Translations under genes and position numbers: made by a program
From: Shinella sp. SUS2
Lineage (GTDB): Bacteria > Pseudomonadota > Alphaproteobacteria > Rhizobiales > Rhizobiaceae
Assembly: GCF_001262505.1 (NCBI RefSeq)
Contig: NZ_KQ410730.1
Coordinates: 124,001-188,000, forward strand
Direction of reading: 5' to 3'
Length of the DNA: 64,000 bases
Notes under the pieces: model-generated
The model's input: only the letters and a program-made list of their open reading frames with translations
Database searches by the model: none
Told to the model about the DNA's origin: nothing
Shown here: positions 54,534 through 62,436 of the stretch, one piece after another
How positions within the stretch are numbered: the stretch's first letter is position 1
Layout: every line of letters begins with the position of its first letter

Positions 54534-55591
54534 TCAACCAGAAAGCCGGCTCCGTCACGTTCGAGAACGTGAAGAAGACCTTCGGCGCCTTCACCGCCAT
54601 TCCCGACCTCTCGCTCACCATCGAGCCCGGCACGCTCGTCACCCTGCTCGGCCCTTCCGGCTGCGGCAAGACGACGACGCTGCGCATGCTCGCCGGGCTG
54701 GAACATCCGACGGCCGGGCGCATCCTCATCGGGGGCAAGGACGTCACCATGCTGCCGGCCAACGAGCGCGACGTCTCGATGGTCTTCCAGTCCTATGCGC
54801 TCTTTCCGCATATGAGTTCGCTCGACAACGTCGCCTATGGCCTCGAATCCTCCGGCCTCTCGCGCAAGGAGGCGCGGGAGAAGGCGGAGGAGGGGCTGGC
54901 ACTCGTCGGCCTCGCCGGCATGGGCGGACGCCTGCCGGCCGAACTTTCCGGCGGCCAGCAGCAACGTGTCGCCGTCGCCCGCGCGCTGGTGCTGGAACCG
55001 CAGGTGCTTCTGCTCGACGAGCCGCTCTCCAACCTCGACGCGCGCCTGCGCCGGCGGGTGCGCACGGAGATCCGCGAACTTCAGCAGCGCCTCGGCTTCA
55101 CCGCCGTCTATGTCACGCATGATCAGGACGAGGCGCTCGCCGTCTCCGACCGCATCATCGTCATGAAGGATGGCGAGATCGCGCAGTCCGGCGCCCCGCG
55201 CGATCTCTACGAGTTCCCCGCCTCCGCCTTCATCGCCGATTTCATGGGCGAGGCGAATGTCATCGCCTGCGAGGTCCTGGGCATCGACGGCACGGAGGCC
55301 GACATCCGCATCGGCAACCTGAAGCACCGCGTGCCGGCCGGCCGGGCGAAGCCGGGCGCTGCCAGTCTTGCCGTGCGCCCCGGCGCGGTAACGCTCGCCG
55401 AAGGCCGCGGCGAGGGGCTGGCCGGGCGCATCCTGCATTCGGCCTATCTCGGCGACCATGTCGAATACGAGGTGGAGACCGATGTCGGCACGCTCTTCAT
55501 CGTCGACCATGCCATCGACCGCATCCTGCCCGCTGCCTCCGACGCCACGCTCGGCTTCAAGGGCCGCGGCATCGCCCTCATCAGCAACTAG
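54530..55591 (+). CDS. ABC transporter ATPase (AfuC/FbpC-like)
   Basis: A 353-residue ATPase powering the permease at 52320. Walker A GPSGCGKT (41-48), Q-loop VFQSYALFPHM, signature LSGGQQQRVAVARAL, Walker B LLLDEPLSNLD and switch YVTHDQDEAL are all intact; a TOBE-like domain follows (about 240-353). It overlaps the permease stop. The gene ends at the edge of a rhizobial palindromic repeat. Confidence 0.93.
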   Translation: MINQKAGSVTFENVKKTFGAFTAIPDLSLTIEPGTLVTLLGPSGCGKTTTLRMLAGLEHPTAGRILIGGKDVTMLPANERDVSMVFQSYALFPHMSSLDNVAYGLESSGLSRKEAREKAEEGLALVGLAGMGGRLPAELSGGQQQRVAVARALVLEPQVLLLDEPLSNLDARLRRRVRTEIRELQQRLGFTAVYVTHDQDEALAVSDRIIVMKDGEIAQSGAPRDLYEFPASAFIADFMGEANVIACEVLGIDGTEADIRIGNLKHRVPAGRAKPGAASLAVRPGAVTLAEGRGEGLAGRILHSAYLGDHVEYEVETDVGTLFIVDHAIDRILPAASDATLGFKGRGIALISN

Positions 55592-55688
55592 AGCAAGTCC
55601 ACTTTTCTTCGAATCGCGGAAACGCTCTATCTTTTTGTTTTTACGCAATTCCGGACGCAAAACCGCTTCGCACTTTTGCTGGAATTGC
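55589..55688. repeat. Rhizobial palindromic intergenic repeat (two hairpins)
   Basis: Two hairpin units lie side by side: TAGAGC (55589-55594) with GCTCTA (55624-55629), and GCAATTCC (55645-55652) with GGAATTGC (55681-55688), the latter with inner GCAAAA/TTTTGC arms. This pattern is familiar from dispersed repeats in Rhizobium/Agrobacterium/Ensifer genomes. The element begins on the last bases of the ATPase gene and fills the gap to the phosphatase gene. Confidence 0.7.
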
Positions 55689-55706
55689 TTACCCAAGGAA
55701 AACAGC

Positions 55707-56507
55707 ATGACGTCGCAAGAGACGGACCTAGACAGACGCTTCGTCCTCGCCAAGGCCATCGCCCAGGAGGCGGGAGCCATGGCACTCGATTATTTCAACC
55801 GTCGCGACAGCCTGGTGATCGAGACAAAGCGCGACCCGCAGGATGTCGTCTCCATCGCCGACCGCACCGTGGAAAAGCTGATCCGCGAGCGGGTCGAGGC
55901 GACGTTCCCCGGGGACGGCTTCCTCGGCGAGGAGTTCGGCCACACGGCCGGCAGCTCCGGCTACACCTGGGTGGTCGATCCCATCGACGGCACCGCGCCT
56001 TTCGTCAGCGGCATGCCGACCTGGTGCGTCTCGATCGCCGTGCTGCACCACAATGAGCCCGTCATCGGCGTCATCGGCGCGCCCTGCCACAACGAGCTCT
56101 ATGCCGCCGCCGCCGGCCGGGGCGCCAAGCTCAACGGCAAGGTCCTGACGCTGGATCCCACCCGCAACGTGCGCAACGCCATGACCGGCATCGGCGCCAA
56201 CAGCCATGTGACGCCGGACGCCATGGCCGACATCATCCGCCGGCTGCTGCAGGCAGGCGGCACCTTCATCCGCAACGGCTCCGGTGCGCTGATGCTCGCC
56301 TATGTCGCGGCCGGCCGGCTCGTCGGCTACTACGAGCCCTACATGCACGCCTGGGATTGCCTTGCCGGCTATTGCCTCGTGAAGGAGGCCGGCGGCTGGC
56401 ATCATCCCTTCCCGGTGGAGGGCGAGCAATTGACCAGGGGCGGGCCGGTCGTCGCCGCCGGCCCGGGCGCCCGCGCCGACCTCGAAAGGCTGGCCGGGCT
56501 CACCTAG
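55707..56507 (+). CDS. Inositol-monophosphatase-family phosphatase
   Basis: A 266-residue Mg2+-dependent phosphatase. Metal-site motifs are GEE (Glu75/Glu76) and DPIDGT (Asp91, Asp94) with the C-terminal AWDCLAGYCLVKEAGG. The residue after DPIDGT is Ala-Pro-Phe rather than the usual Ala/Thr-Asn-Phe, a small departure. Family members hydrolyse inositol phosphate, histidinol phosphate, fructose-1,6-bisphosphate or similar. Lying directly after an AfuA-like importer, it probably dephosphorylates the imported compound. AAGGAA precedes the ATG. Confidence 0.88.
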   Translation: MTSQETDLDRRFVLAKAIAQEAGAMALDYFNRRDSLVIETKRDPQDVVSIADRTVEKLIRERVEATFPGDGFLGEEFGHTAGSSGYTWVVDPIDGTAPFVSGMPTWCVSIAVLHHNEPVIGVIGAPCHNELYAAAAGRGAKLNGKVLTLDPTRNVRNAMTGIGANSHVTPDAMADIIRRLLQAGGTFIRNGSGALMLAYVAAGRLVGYYEPYMHAWDCLAGYCLVKEAGGWHHPFPVEGEQLTRGGPVVAAGPGARADLERLAGLT

Positions 56508-56528
56508 CAGGTCGGCTTTGCGCATGAA

Positions 56529-56686
56529 TGCACGGCTGTGCAATATAATATTGACAAGCACCGACCCTCAGTGATTGACTGCACCCAATGACCAATCGGG
56601 ATGGGAGGAAACATTCCCGGTTTGGTCAAATTCGGTGCGGTGGCCGGCGAAAGCGGGCAGGGGAGGAAACATTGCACGGCTTTGCG
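56529..56686 (+). promoter_or_regulatory. Duplicated leader upstream of the second importer
   Basis: The 222-bp gap holds two related blocks. TGCACGGCT-N-TGC occurs at 56529-56542 (as near-palindrome TGCAC-GGCT-GTGCA) and at 56673-56686. The 13-mer GGGAGGAAACATT occurs at 56603-56615 and 56661-56673. A TTGACA (56551-56556) follows the first copy. These may be operator copies of a local regulator or remnants of a duplicated gene start. Confidence 0.35.
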
Positions 56687-56729
56687 AACACTGTTGGAAA
56701 AACGTGCCGCAGCGCACAAGGCGGGCTTC

Positions 56730-58556
56730 ATGGCCGCCTCTGATGCGACTGTAGCGCCGGCGCCCGTTGGCGGCGCGCGCTGGCGCTACCGGTTGCGGCT
56801 GGCGCTGCGCGAGCCGACGACTGTCATCGCCGTCCTGATGGCGGCGCTGTTCGCCTATCTCATCGTCGTGCCGATCCTGTCGATCCTTGCGGACGCGGCG
56901 ACCGTGCAGTTCGGTGACGAGCGGCGCACGGCAGGCGAAACGGGCAGCTTCACCGCCTACTACCTCTACCGCGCCTTCGCTTCGCCGGTCGCGCACGATC
57001 TCTTCTGGGAACCGCTCCTCAACACGCTGAAGGTCGCCTTCGGCGCCATTGCCATCTCGCTGTCGGTGGGCGGCATTCTCGCCTGGCTGATCGCGCGCAC
57101 CGACATGTTCGGCCGCCGCTGGTTCGCCACCGCCCTCATCGTGCCCTACATGCTGCCGGCCTGGACCTTCGCGCTCGCCTGGACCACGTTGTTCAAGAAC
57201 CGCACCGTCGGCGGCCAGCCGGGCTGGTTCGAGGCGGTGGGCCTGACGCCGCCGGACTGGCTCGCCTATGGCCAGGTACCGATCACCATCATCCTCGCGC
57301 TGCACTATACCCCTTTCGTCATCCTGCTGTTCGGCTCGGCGCTGCGCCGCTTCGACAGCCAGCTGGAGGACAGCGCGCGCATTCTCGGTGCGCCGGGCCG
57401 GGTGGTCGCCCTGCAGATCATCCTGCCGCTAATGCGCCCCGCGCTGCTGTCGGCCGTGCTGCTCATCTTCGCCAAATGCCTCGGCGAGTTCGGCGTGCCC
57501 TATGTGCTCGGCCTGCCGGTGAAGTTCGACGTGCTGGCGACCTCGCTCTACCGGTCCATCGGCTCGCGCCAGACCGGCGTTGCGGGCGTGCTCGCCGGCG
57601 CCATCATGCTGATCGGCGTGCTGGCCATCATGATCGACGCGCATCTCGCCCGCGAGGCGCGCCGCTTCGTCACCGTCGGCTCCAAGGGCGCGATGAACCG
57701 GCTGTCGCGGCTGAAATCCTGGCGCTGGCCGGCCAGCGGCTTTGCCGCCGCCATCTTCGTCGTCTCGGTCGGCATGCCCCTCCTGACGCTGGCGCTTTCG
57801 ACGGTCATGCACCAGCCCGGCAGCTTCGCCCTGTCGAACTTCACGCTCGACTACTGGATCGGCCAGGACCTGCCGACGGTTGCCATGCGCACCGGCATCC
57901 TGCTCAGCCCCGATCTCTGGCAGGCGGCGTGGAACACGATTTCGATCGTCGGTATCGCCTCCATCTGCTCGGGCATCCTCGGCGTGCTGACGGGCTATGT
58001 CGTGGTGCGCACCACCATCCGGCCGCTGGCGATCTTCCTGCGGCAGGTCACCTTCATGCCCTATCTGGTGCCCGGCATCGCCTTTGCCGCGGCCTATCTC
58101 TCGCTTTTCGCCGTGCAGCGCGGGCCGATCCCCGGCCTCTACGGCACGACGCTGATCCTCATCCTCGCGCTGATGGCGGACCAGATGCCCTATGCATCCC
58201 GCGCCGGCATTTCGGCCATGATGCAGCTTGGCAAGGATCCGGAGGAGGCAGCGCAGATCGTCGGCGCCGGCTGGTTCCGCCGCATGACATCGATCGTCAT
58301 CCCGATCCAGAAGGGCTCGCTCGTCACCGGCATCCTCCTGCCCTTCATCTCGGGCATCAAAGGGCTCAGCCTCTTCGTCATCCTCGCCGTGCCCGCCACG
58401 GACGTGCTGACGACCTTCTCGCTGCGCCTCGTGGACTACAACTATACCCAGGCCGCCAATGCCGTGGTGCTGATCATCGCCGGCCTTGCCTATGGCGGCA
58501 CGGTGCTCGCCCAGCGGCTCACCCGCACCAACCTTGCCGAGGGACTTGGAAACTGA
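56730..58556 (+). CDS. Double-length ABC permease of the second importer
   Basis: A 608-residue membrane protein with two fused permease halves (about 12 helices), related to ferric/organophosphate-type permeases. Conserved cytoplasmic loops are LEDSARILGAPGRVVALQIILPL and DPEEAAQIVGAGWFRRMTSI. The ATG giving MAASDATVAP is chosen; the frame runs 43 codons further upstream. The stop overlaps the ATPase start (TGATG). Its gene follows the phosphatase gene after a 222-bp regulatory gap. Confidence 0.88.
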   Translation: MAASDATVAPAPVGGARWRYRLRLALREPTTVIAVLMAALFAYLIVVPILSILADAATVQFGDERRTAGETGSFTAYYLYRAFASPVAHDLFWEPLLNTLKVAFGAIAISLSVGGILAWLIARTDMFGRRWFATALIVPYMLPAWTFALAWTTLFKNRTVGGQPGWFEAVGLTPPDWLAYGQVPITIILALHYTPFVILLFGSALRRFDSQLEDSARILGAPGRVVALQIILPLMRPALLSAVLLIFAKCLGEFGVPYVLGLPVKFDVLATSLYRSIGSRQTGVAGVLAGAIMLIGVLAIMIDAHLAREARRFVTVGSKGAMNRLSRLKSWRWPASGFAAAIFVVSVGMPLLTLALSTVMHQPGSFALSNFTLDYWIGQDLPTVAMRTGILLSPDLWQAAWNTISIVGIASICSGILGVLTGYVVVRTTIRPLAIFLRQVTFMPYLVPGIAFAAAYLSLFAVQRGPIPGLYGTTLILILALMADQMPYASRAGISAMMQLGKDPEEAAQIVGAGWFRRMTSIVIPIQKGSLVTGILLPFISGIKGLSLFVILAVPATDVLTTFSLRLVDYNYTQAANAVVLIIAGLAYGGTVLAQRLTRTNLAEGLGN

Positions 58557-59677
58557 TGCCCGATATCGTTCTCAGCCATGTGCAGAAATCCTACGGCGCC
58601 GGCTCGCCCAACGCGGTGAGCGACCTCGACCTCCACATCGGGGACGGCGAGTTCATGTGCCTGCTCGGGCCCTCCGGCTGCGGCAAGACGACGACGCTGC
58701 GCATGATCGCGGGGCTGGAGAACCTGACCGACGGCGAGATCGGCGTCGGCGGGAAGATCGTCGACAGCCCGGCGCGCGGTGCCTTCATCGGCCCGGAAAA
58801 GCGCGGCATGGGCCTCGTCTTCCAGTCCTATGCGCTCTGGCCGCATCTCACCATCGAGCGCAACACGGATTTCGGCCTGCGCCTGCGCAAGATGCCGAAG
58901 GCCGAGCGCGAGGCGCGCGTCACCGAGGTCATGAAGGCGCTGGATATCGAGAAGTACCGGCACCGCTATCCCTCGCAGCTCTCCGGCGGCCAGCAGCAGC
59001 GTGTGGCGCTCGCCCGCATGCTGGCGGTCAATCCCGGGGTGTTGCTGCTCGACGAGCCGCTGTCCAACCTTGACGCGCGCCTGAGGCTCGAAATGCGCGC
59101 CGAACTGAAGCGCATCCACGCCGCCTTCCGCACCACCATCGTCTTCGTCACGCACGACCAGTGGGAGGCGATGACGCTCGCCACCTCCATCGCCGTCATG
59201 AACGAGGGCCGGTTGCAGCAGCTCGGCACGCCCAACGACATCTACGACCGGCCGGCAAACCGCTTCGTCGCCGAATTCGTCGGCAGTCCGCCGATCAACA
59301 TTCTCGAAACCGCGACCGGCCATACGCTGGATCGCGCCGCATCGCATTGGCTCGCCGGTCGGCTCGGCGAGAGCGCGGGGGTCGGCTCGGTGGGCTTCCG
59401 GCCCGAGGCCCTGCAGATCGCGCGCTCGGAGGCTGCCGTTCCCGGCGACAGCTTCCGCCATGCGGCCGAGGTTACCGGCATCCTGCCGACCGGCGGAAGC
59501 TGGATCATCGAACTGAAGGTCGACGGCCGCGCCCTTTTCGCCACCACCACCGAATGCCCGGTGCTGAAGGGCGGCGAGCGGGTCTTCGTCCATGCGCGGC
59601 CGACGGCCATGCACGTCTTCGACGCGGCGGGCCTGAGGCTCCCCGGCGCTGACGACACGCTGGCGCAGGCCGCCTGA
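58556..59677 (+). CDS. ABC transporter ATPase of the second importer
   Basis: A 373-residue ATPase with Walker A GPSGCGKT (38-45), VFQSYALWPHL, signature LSGGQQQRVALARML, LLLDEPLSNLD and FVTHDQWEAM, followed by a TOBE-type domain (about 245-360). It belongs to the same class as the ATPase at 54530 but is a distinct paralogue. The switch reads DQWEAM rather than DQDEAL. The start overlaps the permease stop. Confidence 0.93.
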   Translation: MPDIVLSHVQKSYGAGSPNAVSDLDLHIGDGEFMCLLGPSGCGKTTTLRMIAGLENLTDGEIGVGGKIVDSPARGAFIGPEKRGMGLVFQSYALWPHLTIERNTDFGLRLRKMPKAEREARVTEVMKALDIEKYRHRYPSQLSGGQQQRVALARMLAVNPGVLLLDEPLSNLDARLRLEMRAELKRIHAAFRTTIVFVTHDQWEAMTLATSIAVMNEGRLQQLGTPNDIYDRPANRFVAEFVGSPPINILETATGHTLDRAASHWLAGRLGESAGVGSVGFRPEALQIARSEAAVPGDSFRHAAEVTGILPTGGSWIIELKVDGRALFATTTECPVLKGGERVFVHARPTAMHVFDAAGLRLPGADDTLAQAA

Positions 59678-59702
59678 ACCGAAACGGAAACTGAAACCCG
59701 CG

Positions 59703-59727
59703 CCATCCGATGGGAAGAGACGGATGG
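59703..59727 (+). other. Inverted repeat before the third binding-protein gene
   Basis: CCATCCG (59703-59709) and CGGATGG (59721-59727) form a 7-bp stem with an 11-base loop, between the ATPase stop and the AGGAGGAGAG ribosome site of the binding protein; a possible leader hairpin. Confidence 0.35.
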
Positions 59728-59749
59728 GGCGAAGCTGGAGGAGGAGAGC

Positions 59750-60856
59750 ATGCGGAAATACGGTTTACTGGCGGGTGTCGCCCTTGTGCTCGGCATGGCC
59801 GGCGGGGCGCTGGCGGAAGAGTTCAATCTCGACGCCCTCATCGAGGCGGCAAAGAAGGAGCCGCCGCTGTCGGTCTATGACAGCACCGGCAAGATCGTCG
59901 ACATGGTCGAGGCGTTCAACGCCAAATACGGGTTGAAGGCGGAGGGCGCCAAATCCAAGGCGACCGCGCAGCTCGAGACGATCATCCGCGAATCCCAGTC
60001 GGGCAACATCCAGACGGACGTGTCCTTCATCTCCGACCCCTCGGCGGTGGTCGGCCAGCTGATGCCCGCCGGCTTTGTGGAAAACTGGGTGCCGCCGGAT
60101 CTCGCCAAGGACATCTCGCCCGAGGCGCACAACCCGCTGCTCGTCGTTTCGAGCCCCAACTTCCTCGCCTACAACACCAAGCTCTACGACAAGTGCCCGA
60201 TCACCAACATCTGGCAGCTCACCGAGGCGGAGTGGAAGGGCAAGGTCGCGATGCAGGACCCGCTCGGCAAGCCGTCCTACACCGACTGGTTCAACCAGAT
60301 GCGCAGCCGCATCGACGACAAGATCGCCGCCGCCTACGAAAAGCAGTACGGCAAGAAGCTGGAAAGCGACCTCGGCAGCGCGACGCAAGCCTTCGTGGCG
60401 GCGCTGGCGGCCAACGGCCCGCTGCTGACGGATTCGGATTCCGCCGCCGCCGAGGCCGTCGCCGCGCCCGGCCAGAGCGAGCCCTTCATCGGCCTCGTCT
60501 CCTCCGCCAAGTTCCGCGACAATGCGGGCAAGGGCTTCACGCTCGGCCTTTGCGCCGGGGTGGATCCAATCATCGGTTTCGCCAACCCGACGGTCGGCGT
60601 CATCGTCAAGGGCTCGGACAGCCCGAACACGGCGAAGCTCTTCGTCCACTACGCCATGACGGCCGAGGGCATCGCACCGCAGACCGACGACGGCAAGATG
60701 TCGAGCAATCGCAGCGTGGGCCTGCCCGCCGACGAGCCGTCGGGCATCAGCAAACATCTTGAAACGCTGCTGATCTACGACCCCGCGACGGGCCTCGAAG
60801 ACTGGGACAGCCGGCAGGACTGGCAGGATTTCTGGCGCGTCCACTACAAGCGCTGA
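59750..60856 (+). CDS. Periplasmic binding protein of the second importer
   Basis: A 368-residue type 1 extracellular binding protein; signal peptide about 1-22 (MRKYGLLAGVALVLGMAGGALA). The mature start LSVYDSTGKIVDMVEAFNAKY and the TDVSFISDPSAVVGQLMPAG block are typical of the ferric/phosphonate/organophosphate group. It lacks the HD...GYE pattern of the two AfuA-like proteins, so its ligand probably differs. A GC hairpin follows the stop. The operon runs on into a phosphatase gene. Confidence 0.85.
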   Translation: MRKYGLLAGVALVLGMAGGALAEEFNLDALIEAAKKEPPLSVYDSTGKIVDMVEAFNAKYGLKAEGAKSKATAQLETIIRESQSGNIQTDVSFISDPSAVVGQLMPAGFVENWVPPDLAKDISPEAHNPLLVVSSPNFLAYNTKLYDKCPITNIWQLTEAEWKGKVAMQDPLGKPSYTDWFNQMRSRIDDKIAAAYEKQYGKKLESDLGSATQAFVAALAANGPLLTDSDSAAAEAVAAPGQSEPFIGLVSSAKFRDNAGKGFTLGLCAGVDPIIGFANPTVGVIVKGSDSPNTAKLFVHYAMTAEGIAPQTDDGKMSSNRSVGLPADEPSGISKHLETLLIYDPATGLEDWDSRQDWQDFWRVHYKR

Positions 60857-60866
60857 GCGAAAGACG

Positions 60867-60889
60867 GGCGGGCCGGTCCGCGGCCCGCC
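60867..60889 (+). terminator. Hairpin after the third binding-protein gene
   Basis: Perfect 9-bp stem GGCGGGCCG-GTCCG-CGGCCCGCC ten bases after the stop, with no strong T-tract; probably an attenuator between the binding protein and the phosphatase genes. Confidence 0.55.
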
Positions 60890-60952
60890 TGCCGCCTTTG
60901 CAGCGGGACTGACGAACCGAAAACGACGAACAGGGCAGGAAAGACAGGGCGC

Positions 60953-61798
60953 ATGAGCATTGACGACGGGGCGATCGATCGCCGGGAGGCCTTCCTGCAC
61001 GACCTGGTCCACGAGGCGGCGGATCTCGCCCGCGCGGGCTTTGCCCGGCAGACGGGGCAGGCGATCAGCATGAAGGGCCCGCAGGATTACCTCACGGAAA
61101 CCGACGGGCAGGTGGAGGATCATCTGCGCGCCCGGATTTCCGACGCCTTCCCCGAGGACGGCTTCCTTGGCGAGGAGGGCGGCGGCGAGCCGGGCCGCCA
61201 GGCCTGGGTGGTCGATCCCATCGACGGCACGGCCAATTTCGCCCGCGCGATCCCGCATTTCTGCGTCGCCATCGCCTTCATTGCGGACGGCGAGGTGCAG
61301 CTCGGCGCCATCGTCAACCCCGTGCTGGACGAGGTCTATTTCGCCCGCCTCGGTCGCGGGGCTACCCTCAACGGCAAGCCGATCCACGTTTCCGCCACGA
61401 CCGACATCACCGCAACCTCCTTCGAGATGGGCTGGTCGAACCGCCGGCCGCTCTCCCGCTATATCGGCGCGCTCAACGCGCTCTATGAGGCGGGCAGCAA
61501 TGTCCGGCGCGGCGCCTGCGGAGCGCTGGGGCTCGCCTATGTTGCGGACGGGCGCAGCGATGGCTATGCGGAGCTGCACATGAATTCCTGGGATTGCCTT
61601 GCCGGTCTCCTCCTCGTGCGCGAGGCCGGCGGGGTGACGGGGCCGTTCCTGTCGCTCGGCGGGCTGACCGCCGGCGCTGCCGTGCTGGCCGCCGCGCCGG
61701 GCGTCGCCGCCACCCTGTCGGAGGCGACAGGCATTCCCCTTCTCGCCGGGCCGGACCTTCTGGCCGCAGCGGAAGAAGAGCATCGGAGAACCGCATGA
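60953..61798 (+). CDS. Inositol-monophosphatase-family phosphatase, second copy
   Basis: A 281-residue Mg2+-dependent phosphatase with GEE (Glu74/Glu75), full DPIDGTANF (Asp88, Asp91) and SWDCLAGLLLVREAGG. It is a paralogue of the protein at 55707. It overlaps the following phosphatase by 4 bp and follows an importer, so it probably acts on the imported phosphate ester. The true substrate cannot be read; inositol, histidinol or sugar phosphates are all possible. Confidence 0.9.
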   Translation: MSIDDGAIDRREAFLHDLVHEAADLARAGFARQTGQAISMKGPQDYLTETDGQVEDHLRARISDAFPEDGFLGEEGGGEPGRQAWVVDPIDGTANFARAIPHFCVAIAFIADGEVQLGAIVNPVLDEVYFARLGRGATLNGKPIHVSATTDITATSFEMGWSNRRPLSRYIGALNALYEAGSNVRRGACGALGLAYVADGRSDGYAELHMNSWDCLAGLLLVREAGGVTGPFLSLGGLTAGAAVLAAAPGVAATLSEATGIPLLAGPDLLAAAEEEHRRTA

Positions 61799-62436
61799 CC
61801 GAAAAGAAAACCCGCCATTACGATCGCCCGTCGATCAGCCGCGTCTACGAAAACCTGCCGGGCTTCGGCGTCGATCTCTTCGTCGGCGGCCGCGAGGGAG
61901 CATCGGACGTACCGCTGCTGCGCGAGAACGGCATTTCCACCGTGCTCAACTGTGCGGTCAATCTCGACTTCAACTATGTCGCGGCGCCCGATGAAGTCTC
62001 GCATGACAGCCGCGTCGGCTACGGCCCGGCACCCATCCGCTACTACAAGCTCGGCATTGTCGACGGTCCCGGCAATCCCGACACGATGTTCCTCGCCGGT
62101 TACTACCAGCTGCTCGGCGCGCTGCAGCAGATACTTCCCGAAAAGCCGAGCTACCCGATGCGCGAGCGCGGCAACGTGCTGGTCAACTGCCGGGCCGGGC
62201 GTTCCCGCTCGGTAATCCTCGCCGCGCTGCTGCTGCACCTGCAGATCCCCGGCGAATTCCCGACGCTCGCCTCCGCCGTCGACCTTGTGCGGGTGAAGCG
62301 CGCGCTGCACCCCGACGAATGGCACGAGACGCCGAAGCCCATGCTGGTCGCCGCCGCCGAAAGCGCCGCCGGCTGGGTGCGCCTCGTCGAGGCCGACCGT
62401 GCCCGCGCTGCCGCCCCCGCAAGGGCCACCGCATGA
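61795..62436 (+). CDS. Dual-specificity/tyrosine-type phosphatase
   Basis: A 213-residue phosphatase of the cysteine-dependent superfamily. The active-site loop is Cys132-x5-Arg138 (VNCRAGRSRSV), with Asp90 (GIVDGPGNPD) the likely general acid. The N-terminal half (LFVGGREGASDVPLLRENGI, then VLNCAVNLDFNY) is typical of atypical dual-specificity phosphatases. It starts on the stop of the IMPase-like gene and its stop overlaps the metallophosphoesterase start. The target may be a small phosphorylated molecule rather than a protein, given the operon. Confidence 0.85.
   Translation: MTEKKTRHYDRPSISRVYENLPGFGVDLFVGGREGASDVPLLRENGISTVLNCAVNLDFNYVAAPDEVSHDSRVGYGPAPIRYYKLGIVDGPGNPDTMFLAGYYQLLGALQQILPEKPSYPMRERGNVLVNCRAGRSRSVILAALLLHLQIPGEFPTLASAVDLVRVKRALHPDEWHETPKPMLVAAAESAAGWVRLVEADRARAAAPARATA

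Noticed and set aside
50074..55591. Ferric iron (FbpABC) importer
   Set aside because: The binding proteins carry the His-Asp...Glu pattern of AfuA, and the following phosphatase gene fits organophosphate use better. Iron cannot be fully excluded from sequence alone.
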